DNA of 64,000 bases from an uncultured Lysobacteraceae bacterium (GTDB lineage Bacteria; Pseudomonadota; Gammaproteobacteria; Xanthomonadales; Xanthomonadaceae), in the NCBI GenBank assembly GCA_902825775.1, contig CADECF010000010.1, positions 101,151-165,150 of the forward strand, given 5' to 3'. Position 1 is the first letter of the stretch; each line of letters begins with the position of its first letter. Of this stretch, positions 8,454 through 16,872 are shown piece by piece. A program made the translations under genes and the position numbers. Under the pieces are notes generated by a model. The model ran no database searches, was not told the origin of the DNA, and saw only the letters and a program-made list of their open reading frames with translations.

Positions 8454-8520
8454 AGCGGGGCTTGCCCCGCTGCTCTTAGAAGCCGTCATTCGCGCGAAGG
8501 CGGGAATGACGGCTTCAAGA
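8448..8520. repeat. REP-like repeats after prmC
   Basis: TTGTAGAGCGGGGCTTGCCC overlaps the prmC stop codon. It is followed by the inverted pair AGCCGTCATTC...GAATGACGGCT (8480-8515), a copy of the CGTCATCCCCGCGAAGGCGGG family. Confidence 0.8.
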
Positions 8521-8578
8521 GCGACGGCAAGCGCCGACGTCCCGTTAAACTAGCCACCTTGCCTACATGGAACGACCC

Positions 8579-9520
8579 ATGCGCGACCTCTATCCCGATA
8601 TCGAACCCTACGACAGCGGCACGCTGAAGGTCGACGACCGCCATACGCTGTATTACGAACAATGCGGCAATCCGGAAGGCAAACCGGTCGTATTGCTGCA
8701 TGGCGGCCCGGGCGCGGGCTGCAGCCCCAAGATGCGCCGTTTCCACGATCCCAAGAAGTATCGGATCGTCCTGTTCGATCAGCGCGGCAGCGGCCGTTCC
8801 ACGCCGCACGCGGATCTGGTCGACAACACGACCTGGGATCTGGTCGCCGACATCGAGAAGCTGCGCGCCAAGCTGGGCATCGAGCTCTGGCAGGTGTTCG
8901 GCGGTTCCTGGGGTTCGACGCTTGCGTTGGCCTACGCGCAGGCGCATCCGCAGCGTACGGCGGAGCTGGTGTTGCGCGGCATCTTCATGCTGCGCCGCTG
9001 GGAGCTGGAATGGTTCTACCAGGAAGGCGCGTCGCGCCTGTTTCCCGATGCCTGGGAGCATTACCTGGCCGCGATTCCGCCGGTGGAACGCCACGATCTG
9101 ATTTCCGCCTTCCACCGCCGCTTGACCAGCGAGGACGAATCGTTGCGCTTGTCGGCCGCCCGCGCCTGGAGCGTATGGGAAGGGGCGACCAGTTTCCTGC
9201 ACGTCGACGCCGATTTCGTCAGCGGCCACCAGGACGCCAAATTCGCGCTCGCCTTCGCCCGCATCGAGAACCATTATTTCGTCAACGGCGGTTTCTTCGA
9301 GGTCGAGGATCAGCTCCTGCGCGACGCGCACAAGATCGCGGACATTCCCGGTGTGATCGTGCACGGCCGCTACGACGTGGTCTGCCCGATCCAAAGCGCG
9401 TGGGAATTGCACAAGGCGTGGCCGAAGTCGAAGCTGGAGATCAGCCCCGCGGCGGGACATTCGGCCTTCGAAGCCGAGAACGTCGATGCGCTGGTGCGCG
9501 CGACCGACTCGTTCGCATGA
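8579..9520 (+). CDS. pip: Proline iminopeptidase (alpha/beta hydrolase, S33)
   Basis: This 313-residue enzyme releases N-terminal proline from peptides. The oxyanion-hole motif HGGPGAG is near residue 40, the nucleophile elbow GGSWGS gives Ser110, and Asp266 (GRYDVVCP) and His294 (AGHSAFE) complete the triad. The DQRGSGRS block is also family-typical. The start at 8579 is preferred over an in-frame ATG at 8567 because GGAACGA lies at ribosome-binding distance and family members begin MRDLYP. The product is probably cytoplasmic; no signal peptide is seen. Confidence 0.93.
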   Translation: MRDLYPDIEPYDSGTLKVDDRHTLYYEQCGNPEGKPVVLLHGGPGAGCSPKMRRFHDPKKYRIVLFDQRGSGRSTPHADLVDNTTWDLVADIEKLRAKLGIELWQVFGGSWGSTLALAYAQAHPQRTAELVLRGIFMLRRWELEWFYQEGASRLFPDAWEHYLAAIPPVERHDLISAFHRRLTSEDESLRLSAARAWSVWEGATSFLHVDADFVSGHQDAKFALAFARIENHYFVNGGFFEVEDQLLRDAHKIADIPGVIVHGRYDVVCPIQSAWELHKAWPKSKLEISPAAGHSAFEAENVDALVRATDSFA

Positions 9521-9560
9521 GCGGGAGACCGCTTCCCTCCATCAATGCCGGCGGTAGGAA

Positions 9561-9785
9561 ATGAACGACGAAATAGTGGTGAAAGACAGCAACGGGACCG
9601 TGCTCAGCGACGGCGATTCGGTCACGCTGATCAAGGATTTGAAGGTGAAAGGCACCTCGGTGACGCTGAAGCGCGGCACCTTGGTCAAGAATATCCGGCT
9701 CGGCGACGACGAAGACCTGATCGAATGCAACGTCGACAAGGTCAAAGGGCTCGTGCTCAGGACCGAGTTCCTGAAAAAAGCCTGA
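9561..9785 (+). CDS. PhnA/YjdM-like small protein, C-terminal domain only
   Basis: This 74-residue protein matches the C-terminal domain of PhnA/YjdM-family proteins: VVKDSNGTVLSDGDSVTLIK, then a KGTSVTLKRGTLVKNIRL segment and a short acidic-lysine tail. The N-terminal zinc ribbon of the full-length family is absent; the ORF begins right at the domain edge, so this is a short variant rather than a frameshift that can be seen. The family name derives from a phosphonate locus, but its biochemical role is not established. It lies 40 bases after pip and is convergent with the Nudix gene, ending two bases from it. Confidence 0.8.
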   Translation: MNDEIVVKDSNGTVLSDGDSVTLIKDLKVKGTSVTLKRGTLVKNIRLGDDEDLIECNVDKVKGLVLRTEFLKKA

Positions 9786-9787
9786 CC

Positions 9788-10348
9788 CTACAGGATCAGC
9801 GGCTCTTCGTCGGCGCGGCTGCCGTCCGGGTTGTGTTCGATCATCCACAGCCCGGCCCATAGCTTGAGAGCTAGCTCGTAGCCTTCGCGGTATTTCTGCA
9901 TCAGCCAAGCCGGCGCTTCGTGGCGCGGCACGGTATGAACGGTGATGTCTTCGTTGCCCACGCCGCCGCCTGCGCCGACTTTTTTCAGGTCGCGCGCACG
10001 CACGAAGGCGATGCGTTCGTTGCTCATGCCAGACGAGGTCGGGCCGACCAGCAGGACTTCGATCTTGCCGGCTTCCCAGCCGGTTTCTTCGACGATTTCG
10101 CGCCGCGCGGCGGCTTCCAGCGTGTCGTGCGCATGGTCGTCGCCGACCAGGCCCGCCGGCATCTCGATGGTTTTGGCGCCCAGCGGCACGCGGTACTGTT
10201 CGACGAACAGCACTTCATCGTCGGGCGTCACCGCGATCACGATCACGGCCATGCCCTGGCCGTGGGTGCGCTCGCAGGATTCCCAATGTCCGCGCTTGAC
10301 CAGCCGCAGCCAATCGCCCTGATACAGGATCTCGACGTCTTCGCCCAT
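9788..10348 (-). CDS. Nudix hydrolase, NudE/ADP-sugar pyrophosphatase type
   Basis: A 186-residue Nudix enzyme, probably cleaving ADP-ribose, NADH or related nucleoside diphosphate compounds. The Nudix box is present as GDDHAHDTLEAAARRE followed by IVEETGW, matching GX5EX7REUXEEXGU with metal-binding glutamates. The protein ends in a helix-rich tail. It is the last gene of a leftward group with the nitroreductase and exonuclease genes, nine bases after the exonuclease stop. NudE was considered because of length and overall layout; ADP-ribose pyrophosphatase is an alternative. Confidence 0.85.
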   Translation of the reverse strand: MGEDVEILYQGDWLRLVKRGHWESCERTHGQGMAVIVIAVTPDDEVLFVEQYRVPLGAKTIEMPAGLVGDDHAHDTLEAAARREIVEETGWEAGKIEVLLVGPTSSGMSNERIAFVRARDLKKVGAGGGVGNEDITVHTVPRHEAPAWLMQKYREGYELALKLWAGLWMIEHNPDGSRADEEPLIL

Positions 10349-10357
10349 GCCTCGATC

Positions 10358-11284
10358 CTACGACGGCGGCGATGACAACGCGACCGTCAGCCCCGCCGCG
10401 GCCTGCAGGCGGCGCCGGGTCAGCGGGCCGAAGCGCAGTTCGTCGCAGAGCGCGGTCAGCGCATCGGCTTCCGCCGGGCGGCGCGAAAAATGGGAATCGT
10501 GGCCTTCCAGCGGCGCATCGATCGCGATGGTCGACAATTGCCGGTACAGCAGCGCCTGCTCGCGCTGGGCGCGCAGCTTGACCGCCAGTTGCGCGGCGCC
10601 GCGGATGCGCAGGAACGGGATCTCGTCGACCCGTTCCAACATCGCATCCAGGCTGCCGAAATGCGCCAGCAGCACCGCCGCGGTCTTGGTGCCGATGCCG
10701 GTGACGCCGGGAATGTTGTCGATGGCATCGCCGGCCAGCGCCAGATAATCGGCGATCTGGTGCGCATCCACGCCGTGCCGAGCCTTCACTCCGGCCATGC
10801 CCCAACGCAGGCCTTTGCCGAAATCGAACTGCTCGTCGTGTTCGCCGAGCAATTGCGACAGGTCCTTATCGGCGGACACGATCACGCTGCGGAAGCCGTG
10901 CGCGCGCATGGCGTGCACGGCGCTGCCGATCAGGTCGTCGGCTTCGTATTCCGGATGCGCCAGCGTGGTCAGGCCCAGCGCCGCGCAGACCGCTTTGCAA
11001 TGCGCGAACTGGCGTTTGAGCTCTTCCGGCGCCGGCTCGCGGTTGGCCTTGTAGGCCGGATAAAGCGCGTTGCGGAAACACGAATCGAGCGCCTCGTCGA
11101 AAGCCACCACGATGTGCTGCGGCCGTTCGCGCTCCAACAGCTCCAGCACGAAGCGGGCGAAGCCGTGCACGGCGTTCAGCGGCCAGCCGTCGGCGTCGTG
11201 CCACTCGTCGGGCATCGAATGCCAGGCGCGGAAAACGTACAGGCTGGCGTCGACCAAGTAGAGCGTCGGCCGCGCGCCGCTCAT
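10358..11284 (-). CDS. 5'-3' exonuclease / flap endonuclease-like (Xni-type)
   Basis: A 308-residue structure-specific nuclease related to the 5' nuclease domain of DNA polymerase I. Seen are the N-terminal LYLVDASLYVFRAW, the acidic cluster AFDEALDSCFRN, YEADDLIGS, SADKDLSQL, and the helix-hairpin-helix DNIPGVTGIGTKTAAVLL. No polymerase domain follows, so it is a stand-alone nuclease acting on flaps during DNA repair or replication. The ATG at 11284 overlaps the upstream nitroreductase stop by ATGA; a longer in-frame N-terminus would run back through that gene and is rejected. Confidence 0.9.
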   Translation of the reverse strand: MSGARPTLYLVDASLYVFRAWHSMPDEWHDADGWPLNAVHGFARFVLELLERERPQHIVVAFDEALDSCFRNALYPAYKANREPAPEELKRQFAHCKAVCAALGLTTLAHPEYEADDLIGSAVHAMRAHGFRSVIVSADKDLSQLLGEHDEQFDFGKGLRWGMAGVKARHGVDAHQIADYLALAGDAIDNIPGVTGIGTKTAAVLLAHFGSLDAMLERVDEIPFLRIRGAAQLAVKLRAQREQALLYRQLSTIAIDAPLEGHDSHFSRRPAEADALTALCDELRFGPLTRRRLQAAAGLTVALSSPPS

Positions 11285-11856
11285 CCCGCGGTCCAGTCCG
11301 TGAGCAACGCCTGCGCATCGGGACGTTCGCGTTCCGGCGCTTCGAGCTTGGGCGTACCGATGTGGACGAAGCCGGCGATCTTCTCGTCCGAGCCCAGGCC
11401 CAGCGCCTGCAGGATCGCCGGGTCGTAGGCCGGCCATCCGGTCAGCCATTGCGCGCCGTAACCCATCGCCTGCGCCGCCTGCAGCAGGGCGAAACAGACG
11501 CAGCCGGCCGAGAGCAGGCGTTCCTGTTCCGGAATCTTTTCGTCCGGGCCGAGCCGGGCGATCACCGCGACTACGACCGGCGCATGCGAAAAGCGGCCGC
11601 GATCCTTCTCGATGACGGCATCGCTCGCCTGCGGGTCGCGCTCAAGCGCGCGTGCGACCAGCATTTCGCCCAGGGCAAGACGGTCGTCCCCGGCGATCCG
11701 CAAAAACCGGAACGGCACCCGCTTGCCGTGATCGGGCACCCGGCTGGCCGACTGCAGCATCCGCACCAGCGTGGCGGCGTCCGGACCCGGCGCTTGCAGC
11801 TGTTTGGCCGGTACCGAACGGCGCGCATCGAGGGCGGCCAGCGTTTCTTTATTCAC
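11281..11856 (-). CDS. Nitroreductase-family flavoprotein (YdjA-like)
   Basis: A 191-residue protein of the minimal nitroreductase family, an FMN-dependent oxidoreductase likely using NAD(P)H. It has the N-terminal RRSVPAKQL segment (FMN phosphate contact), ASRVPDHGKRVPFRF typical of the YdjA branch, a central AVIARL strand, and GYGAQWLTGWPAYDP in the C-terminal half. The natural substrate is unknown for this branch. It is the first gene of a three-gene leftward operon and is translationally coupled to the exonuclease gene. Its promoter would lie in the 90-base gap shared with the divergent DUF1631 gene. Confidence 0.85.
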   Translation of the reverse strand: MNKETLAALDARRSVPAKQLQAPGPDAATLVRMLQSASRVPDHGKRVPFRFLRIAGDDRLALGEMLVARALERDPQASDAVIEKDRGRFSHAPVVVAVIARLGPDEKIPEQERLLSAGCVCFALLQAAQAMGYGAQWLTGWPAYDPAILQALGLGSDEKIAGFVHIGTPKLEAPERERPDAQALLTDWTAG

Positions 11857-11946
11857 CTTGCGATACCCGTCACAGACACGTTAGCTATGGAATAGGGCAT
11901 TATCGTAACGCGGACGACGGATGCTCCGCGCAAGAAGAATCCCCCA

Positions 11947-14232
11947 ATGACCTTGCCCCTGGACAAATTCGGCTCAGGCGCTTCAGTGCATGCTTCCCGG
12001 CAGGCACCGACGTTCCTGGTCGAAAGCCTCAAGCGCACCGCGCTCGACCAGTTGGGCGGGATCACCCGTGGCTTGCTGCGGCCGATCGAACTGGCCCTGC
12101 ACGAAATCGAACTGGAGGCGCCCGGCACCCGTCGCGTCGACCAGGAAGCCCTGGGCATGCTCAAACAGCGCGAAGCGGCGCTGGTGATGCGTTACCGGCA
12201 GCTGCTTGCCGACAGCTTCGACCAATTGCTGGCGCCGCAAGCGTCCGAGTTCGGCCGCACCGCCTTGAGCCTGCTCAGCGAGGAAGAACTCGGCCAGCAC
12301 CTGGATGCGCAACGCATCGCGGCTACGCTCAGGGCGCGGCACGCGCGCGCGCTGACCGGTGCGGAGGCGCGTTTCTCCACGTTGGCGCGGTCGCTCGGCG
12401 TCAGCGACGCCAAGCAGCCGATCGATCCGGAAACGCTGTCCGAACTGCTGGTCAAGATGCTGCAAGGCCAGACCGTGCCGGATGGGCTGCGCGACTTGCT
12501 GTTCAAGCAGTACCAGGTCGAGCTGAGCCATGTGCTCGACGCGTTCTATGTCCAGGTCGACACGCAACTGGGCGCGGCGGGCTACGGCTTGTACGTGCCC
12601 GCGTCCAATGCACGCCCGGTGGCGGCGCCGGCACCGGCGGCCGCACCCGACGAACCGATGTGGGAACAGGTCGCGCCGCGTTCGGATGCGCCGCCCGCTT
12701 ACCCGGGGACGCCGTCGGGTTATCTCGGCGGCGGAGGCGGTGCGCCGGCCGTCGGTCATGGCGCTTCCGGTCCGGTCGGCGTGGCCTCGGAACAATTGGT
12801 GCGCGAACTGGGCTTGCTGCGCGAGCAACTGCACCACTGGCGCCAGCAGGCAGGCATGGCGACCCACGCTACGCTGCCGCGCACCGCCGGCATGGATGCA
12901 TTGCCGAACGCGCAACGCCGGCCGTTGCGCACCGACGAACTGCGCAGCGTTGCCAGCCTGCTGCAGGGCGAAGACACCAGCCAGTTCGCCGAAGCGCTGG
13001 CGCATGGCGGCGGACGCCTGCAGGCGGCGCTGCGCGAGGAAATGCTCGAGGGCGCGCGCAAGCTCGGTTTGGATCCGCAATACACCAGCCTGAGTCCGGA
13101 AGAGCAGGATGCGATCGACCTGATCGGCCTGCTGTTCGAAGCGATCTGCGACGTGCACCGTTTGTGGGAGGAAGGCCGCGGCCTGCTCGGCCGTCTGGTG
13201 CTGCCTTATCTCAAGCTGGCGCTGCACGACGACAGCCTGTTCGTGCAGCCGCTGCATCCGGCGCGTCGTCTGCTGGACGTGTTGACCGAGGCTTGCGAAA
13301 GCAACCGCGGCGCCAGTCCGCACGACCGCGAATTGCTCGACAAAGCGCAGCAGGCGGTCGAACGCGTCATCGCCGAATACCAGGAAGACCTCAGCGTCTT
13401 CGAGCTGGCCGCTTCCGAATTGAACGATCTGGTGGTGCAGCAGCGCCGCCGCATCGAACTGGCCGAACGTCGCGCCGCGGAAGCCGCATTCGGCCGCGAA
13501 CGCCTCATGCAGGCGCGCCAGGATGCCGCAGAAGCCTTGGCGCAATGCGTGCGCGAGTACAAGCTCACCGCGCCGGTGCGGCAATTCATGAGCGAGCACT
13601 GGCAACATCACATCGTACAGACGCTGTTGCGCGACGGCGCCGATTCGGCGCGCCACATCGGCGCGATGAATCTGGGGCAGGCGCTGGTGGAGATCGACAT
13701 CGCCGCCGGTTCCGCGCAAGGCGCGGTGATCGCCGATCGCCTGTTGCTGCTGATGCCGCTGTTGCGCGATTGCCTGGCTAGTTCGGGTTTGGACGCCAGC
13801 GCCGCCGACGAGGCCATCGCTCGTCTGGTGCGCGCCCTGGCATGGCCGGACGTGCCGCGCTCGATCGTGACGCCGGTGCCGGTGCCGGCGCTTGAGACGG
13901 TCGAAACCGAGCCTGCGCTGCGCCTGATCGACAACACGTCGCAGCGCCAGGTCAATCAGGACGCGCTCACCGCGATGCGGCGCCTGTCGCTCGGCGATTG
14001 GGTGCGGCTGATCGACGACGAGGGCTTCGAGCGGGCGTTGAAAGTCGCCTGGATCAGCCCGCTGACGTCGCGTTTCCTGATCGTCAACCGCCGCGGCGTG
14101 CGCGAGCTGGTCGCCACCGCCGAACAACTCGCGTTGCTGGCCCAGGCCGGCCGGCTGATCGTCGGTTTGCCGGATGCGCCGTTCGAAGGCGCGATGAAAC
14201 AGGTCTGGAAGCACCTGCAGCGGGCAGCCTAA
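11947..14232 (+). CDS. DUF1631-family protein
   Basis: A 761-residue cytoplasmic protein of the DUF1631 family, whose function is not established. Visible parts are a helical N-terminus with GGITRGLLRPIELALHEIE, a low-complexity Ala/Pro/Gly linker (about 215-275), a long helical core with HRLWEEGRGLLGRLVLPYLK, a charged coiled region near residues 490-530, and a C-terminal beta-rich segment LSLGDWVRLIDDEGFERALK that resembles the PilZ-like end of the family. No signal peptide or membrane segment is seen. It is divergent from the nitroreductase operon. Confidence 0.8.
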   Translation: MTLPLDKFGSGASVHASRQAPTFLVESLKRTALDQLGGITRGLLRPIELALHEIELEAPGTRRVDQEALGMLKQREAALVMRYRQLLADSFDQLLAPQASEFGRTALSLLSEEELGQHLDAQRIAATLRARHARALTGAEARFSTLARSLGVSDAKQPIDPETLSELLVKMLQGQTVPDGLRDLLFKQYQVELSHVLDAFYVQVDTQLGAAGYGLYVPASNARPVAAPAPAAAPDEPMWEQVAPRSDAPPAYPGTPSGYLGGGGGAPAVGHGASGPVGVASEQLVRELGLLREQLHHWRQQAGMATHATLPRTAGMDALPNAQRRPLRTDELRSVASLLQGEDTSQFAEALAHGGGRLQAALREEMLEGARKLGLDPQYTSLSPEEQDAIDLIGLLFEAICDVHRLWEEGRGLLGRLVLPYLKLALHDDSLFVQPLHPARRLLDVLTEACESNRGASPHDRELLDKAQQAVERVIAEYQEDLSVFELAASELNDLVVQQRRRIELAERRAAEAAFGRERLMQARQDAAEALAQCVREYKLTAPVRQFMSEHWQHHIVQTLLRDGADSARHIGAMNLGQALVEIDIAAGSAQGAVIADRLLLLMPLLRDCLASSGLDASAADEAIARLVRALAWPDVPRSIVTPVPVPALETVETEPALRLIDNTSQRQVNQDALTAMRRLSLGDWVRLIDDEGFERALKVAWISPLTSRFLIVNRRGVRELVATAEQLALLAQAGRLIVGLPDAPFEGAMKQVWKHLQRAA

Positions 14233-14735
14233 ACGCAAGTCCGCGGATTCTGTTGCTCGCTGTTCTTCATTCGCTCTTAAGCCGTCATCCCCGCGAAGGC
14301 GGGGATCCAGCGACTTTGCTCTATCCCGGCGAACGCCGAGGCCCAGGGCGACGTGGCTGGTGGGTTTCGACGCGACTCGCGCCATGGAAAAGGCTTTCGG
14401 GCTGCGCCCGAGTTACTTTCTTTTGCAGACCCAAAAGAAAGTAACCAAAGAAAAGGGTCTTTCCCGACGAAGCTAACGCGTGAGCGTGTGGCGGCGCCGG
14501 GATTTTCCGACTCGCCCTCCTGGCTCGGTCGGAAAACGGCGCACATCCCTGTGCGCCGCCCTCCGGGTCTACTGACTGACGCTGGCGGTTGCGGCATCGA
14601 TCCAAGATCAAGAACGTGCGCTCGCCTTCAAGCTGTCATCCCGCCGACCTCTAGTAGCCAAAGCCCAGGCCCAGCGGCACCGCAATGCGGGTCATTTGCT
14701 AGGATTGCCTGACTACCCACCGCGGCGAGGCAGGC
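14233..14735. repeat. 503-base intergenic region made largely of repeats
   Basis: The gap between the DUF1631 gene and pntAA holds the inverted repeat CCGTCATCCCCGCGAAGGCG (14280-14310) and a reverse-orientation, diverged copy of the long intergenic element found at 25.3 and 37.2 kb. The shared core (14375-14460) has CTCGCGCCATGGAAAAGGCT and a hairpin made of TTACTTTCTTTTG and its complement. No convincing gene is seen. A short GC-rich stretch at 14600-14700 precedes pntAA without a clear promoter. Confidence 0.75.
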
Positions 14736-15833
14736 ATGGCAGTCACCATTGGCATCGCGCGCGAAACCGCGCCGGGCGAGAAGCGGGTCGCGGCCACGCC
14801 GGAAACCTGCAAGAAGTTGATCGCCGCCGGCGCTACGGTGCGCATCGAACGCGGCGCCGGCAGCGGTGCTTATTTCACCGATCAAGCTTATGCCGATGTC
14901 GGCGCGCAACTCGTCGACGATCGAGCCGCGGCTTACGGCGACGCCGATGCGGTGCTGTGCGTGCAGGCGCCGGATGCGGCCGCGATCGGGACGCTGAAAT
15001 CGGGCGCAACGCTTGTCGGCATGCTGCAGCCGCAGGCGGACGAAGCCCGCGCCGCAGCGCTGCGGTCGCGCCAGATCGTCGCCTTCCCTTTGGAGAAGCT
15101 GCCGCGCACCACGCGCGCGCAGGCGATGGACGTATTGAGTTCGCAGGCCGGTATGGCCGGCTACAAAGCCGTACTGATCGCGGCGCAGTTGGCGCCGCGT
15201 TTCTTCCCGATGCTGACCACCGCGGCCGGCACGATCCGGCCTTCCAAACTATTGGTGATCGGTGCCGGCGTCGCCGGTTTGCAAGCCATTGCAACGGCCA
15301 AGCGGCTGGGCGCGCAGGTCGAAGGTTTCGATGTGCGGCCGGAAGTGCGCGAGCAGATCGAATCGCTCGGCGGCAAGTTCCTGGATCTGGGCGTCAGTGC
15401 GGCGGGCGAGGGCGGTTATGCGCGCCAGCTCACCGATGAGGAGCGCGCCGAGCAGCAGCGCCGCCTGGGCGAGCACATCAAGAATATCGACGTGATCGTC
15501 TGCACGGCCGCCGTACCGGGGCGCCCGGCGCCGAAGATCGTCAGTGCGGCGATGATCGCCGGCATGAAGCCCGGCAGCGTGCTGGTGGATCTGGCCGCGG
15601 AAACGGGCGGCAACTGCGAACTCACCCGGCCCGGCGAAACCATCGAGCACGGCGGCGTCACCATCGCCGGGCCTTTGAACCTGGCCAGCAGCGGCGCGAT
15701 GCACGCCAGCGAGATGTACGCGCGCAACGTGTTCAATTTCGTCAGTCTGCTGATCAAGGATGGCGCGATCGCATTCGACTGGGGCGACGAATTGCTCGCC
15801 AAGACGGTGTGGCCGGAGCGGCCTGCGGCCTAA
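14736..15833 (+). CDS. pntAA: NAD(P) transhydrogenase subunit alpha, part 1 (NAD-binding)
   Basis: A 365-residue soluble domain I of proton-translocating transhydrogenase, which carries NAD(H). Seen are the N-terminal TIGIARETAPGEKRVAATPE, the Rossmann motif GAGVAGLQAIATAKRLGA (from about residue 176), and the family segment ETGGNCELTRPG. It corresponds to the N-terminal two thirds of E. coli PntA; the membrane part is encoded separately by pntAB. Unlike usual split operons, pntAB-pntB lie 2.1 kb downstream beyond an opposite-strand gene cluster, so the subunits need at least two promoters. Confidence 0.95.
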   Translation: MAVTIGIARETAPGEKRVAATPETCKKLIAAGATVRIERGAGSGAYFTDQAYADVGAQLVDDRAAAYGDADAVLCVQAPDAAAIGTLKSGATLVGMLQPQADEARAAALRSRQIVAFPLEKLPRTTRAQAMDVLSSQAGMAGYKAVLIAAQLAPRFFPMLTTAAGTIRPSKLLVIGAGVAGLQAIATAKRLGAQVEGFDVRPEVREQIESLGGKFLDLGVSAAGEGGYARQLTDEERAEQQRRLGEHIKNIDVIVCTAAVPGRPAPKIVSAAMIAGMKPGSVLVDLAAETGGNCELTRPGETIEHGGVTIAGPLNLASSGAMHASEMYARNVFNFVSLLIKDGAIAFDWGDELLAKTVWPERPAA

Positions 15834-15868
15834 TCCGCTTGGTAAGTAAAGCGACGTCGCCGTTGTTA

Positions 15869-16063
15869 TGTAGAGCGGGGCTTGTCCGCTGCTCTTGCAT
15901 CGCTCTGTAGAGCGGAGCTTGCTCCGCTGCTTTTGCTTTCATGCCGTCATCCCAGCGAAAGCTGGGACCCATGTTGCTCTTGCCCCTAAGCCGTCATCCC
16001 CGCGAAGGCGGGACTGCGAAGGCAGGATGCCGGAGCAGTCCGGTCTTCGCCGGGATGAGGGGC
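15869..16063. repeat. REP-like repeat cluster after pntAA
   Basis: Single copies of TGTAGAGCGGGGCTTG and CTGTAGAGCGGAGCTTGCTC, and two CGTCATCCC-type palindromes (one AGCGAAAGCTGGGA, one CGCGAAGGCGGG) lie in tandem between pntAA and the convergent DUF3106 gene. Confidence 0.75.
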
Positions 16064-16501
16064 TTAAGGCGTTCTGGGCGGATTCTTGTCGATCCACTGC
16101 TGACGCTGCTCGGGCGTCATCGCATGCCACTGGTCGCGCAGCGCTTTGCGTTCCTCGGGGCTCATCGTGCGCATGCGTTCGAACAGTGCGCGCGCCTGTT
16201 CGCGTCTGACCGGATCCATCTTCTCCCAGCGGTGCATGCCCTTGCGCGCTTCGCGGCGTTCGTCCGGACTCATGTTCCGCCAGCGCTTGGCGTGGTCGTA
16301 CATGCGCTGACGGTCCTCCGGCGAACGATTCCAGCGCTCGCGCATCGGCGCGATCAGTTCTTCGCGCTGCGCCGGCGTCAATTGTTCCCACGCCGGCAGT
16401 GGCGCAACTGCGGCCTTTTCCTGCGCCTGCGCCTGCGCTGCGCCCGCGAAAGTGCCCAACATCAGCGCCGCCGCAAGCCAATAGGATTTATTCATCGCCA
16501 T
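16064..16501 (-). CDS. DUF3106-family exported protein
   Basis: A 145-residue exported protein with a signal peptide (about 1-24, ending AQAQA). The mature part is a chain of short Pro/Glu/Arg repeats such as LTPAQREELI, MSPDERREAR and MTPEQRQQWI, the DUF3106 signature, and is predicted to be helical and highly charged. Function is not established; such proteins often lie next to sigma factor and anti-sigma genes in xanthomonads. The start overlaps the stop of the upstream membrane protein (TGATG). An alternative ATG lies six bases inside. Confidence 0.8.
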   Translation of the reverse strand: MAMNKSYWLAAALMLGTFAGAAQAQAQEKAAVAPLPAWEQLTPAQREELIAPMRERWNRSPEDRQRMYDHAKRWRNMSPDERREARKGMHRWEKMDPVRREQARALFERMRTMSPEERKALRDQWHAMTPEQRQQWIDKNPPRTP

Positions 16502-16872
16502 CACTCCACCGCCACCAGTTCGGCATCGGACGAACCGAGCCATGCATAAAAATCGGGATCCTGATCCAGTGCCGAGGCGGGTTCTTCGTAATCGCCGGTA
16601 GTCGCGACCGGCGTCGGCGCTGCCGCATCGGGCGCAGGCAGCGATTGCTGGCGCAGACCCAGGACGAAAGCGACGGCGAACACCGCGGCGGCCGCGCCGC
16701 CGATCAGCAACGGCCACGAGAAGCCGGATCTGCGCGCTCCCCCGGCCGCAGCCGCGTGCCGCGCCTGGCGCAGGCGTGCGCGCGTGGCCATGGACGTGCT
16801 GTCGGTCGCCGTGCGGTAGCTCTCGCGCATCGCGGCGTCGAAGGCGTCTTCGTTTTTGTGGAGGTCGCTCAT
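16501..16872 (-). CDS. Small membrane protein, probable anti-sigma factor
   Basis: A 123-residue protein with a cytoplasmic N-terminus (MSDLHKNEDAFDAAMRESYR), one transmembrane helix (about 53-75, WPLLIGGAAAAVFAVAFVLG) and an acidic periplasmic tail with DPDFYAWLGSSDAELV. Its ATG overlaps the sigma-factor stop by four bases. Position, size and single-span topology suggest an anti-sigma or regulatory partner of the upstream sigma factor, but no zinc-binding HxxxCxxC motif is seen, so the role is an inference from context. Confidence 0.65.
   Translation of the reverse strand: MSDLHKNEDAFDAAMRESYRTATDSTSMATRARLRQARHAAAAGGARRSGFSWPLLIGGAAAAVFAVAFVLGLRQQSLPAPDAAAPTPVATTGDYEEPASALDQDPDFYAWLGSSDAELVAVE

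Noticed and set aside
11983-14385. An 800-residue frame antisense to the DUF1631 gene
   Set aside because: It is His/Gln/Arg-rich in composition, typical for antisense frames in GC-rich genomes, and lacks any motif.
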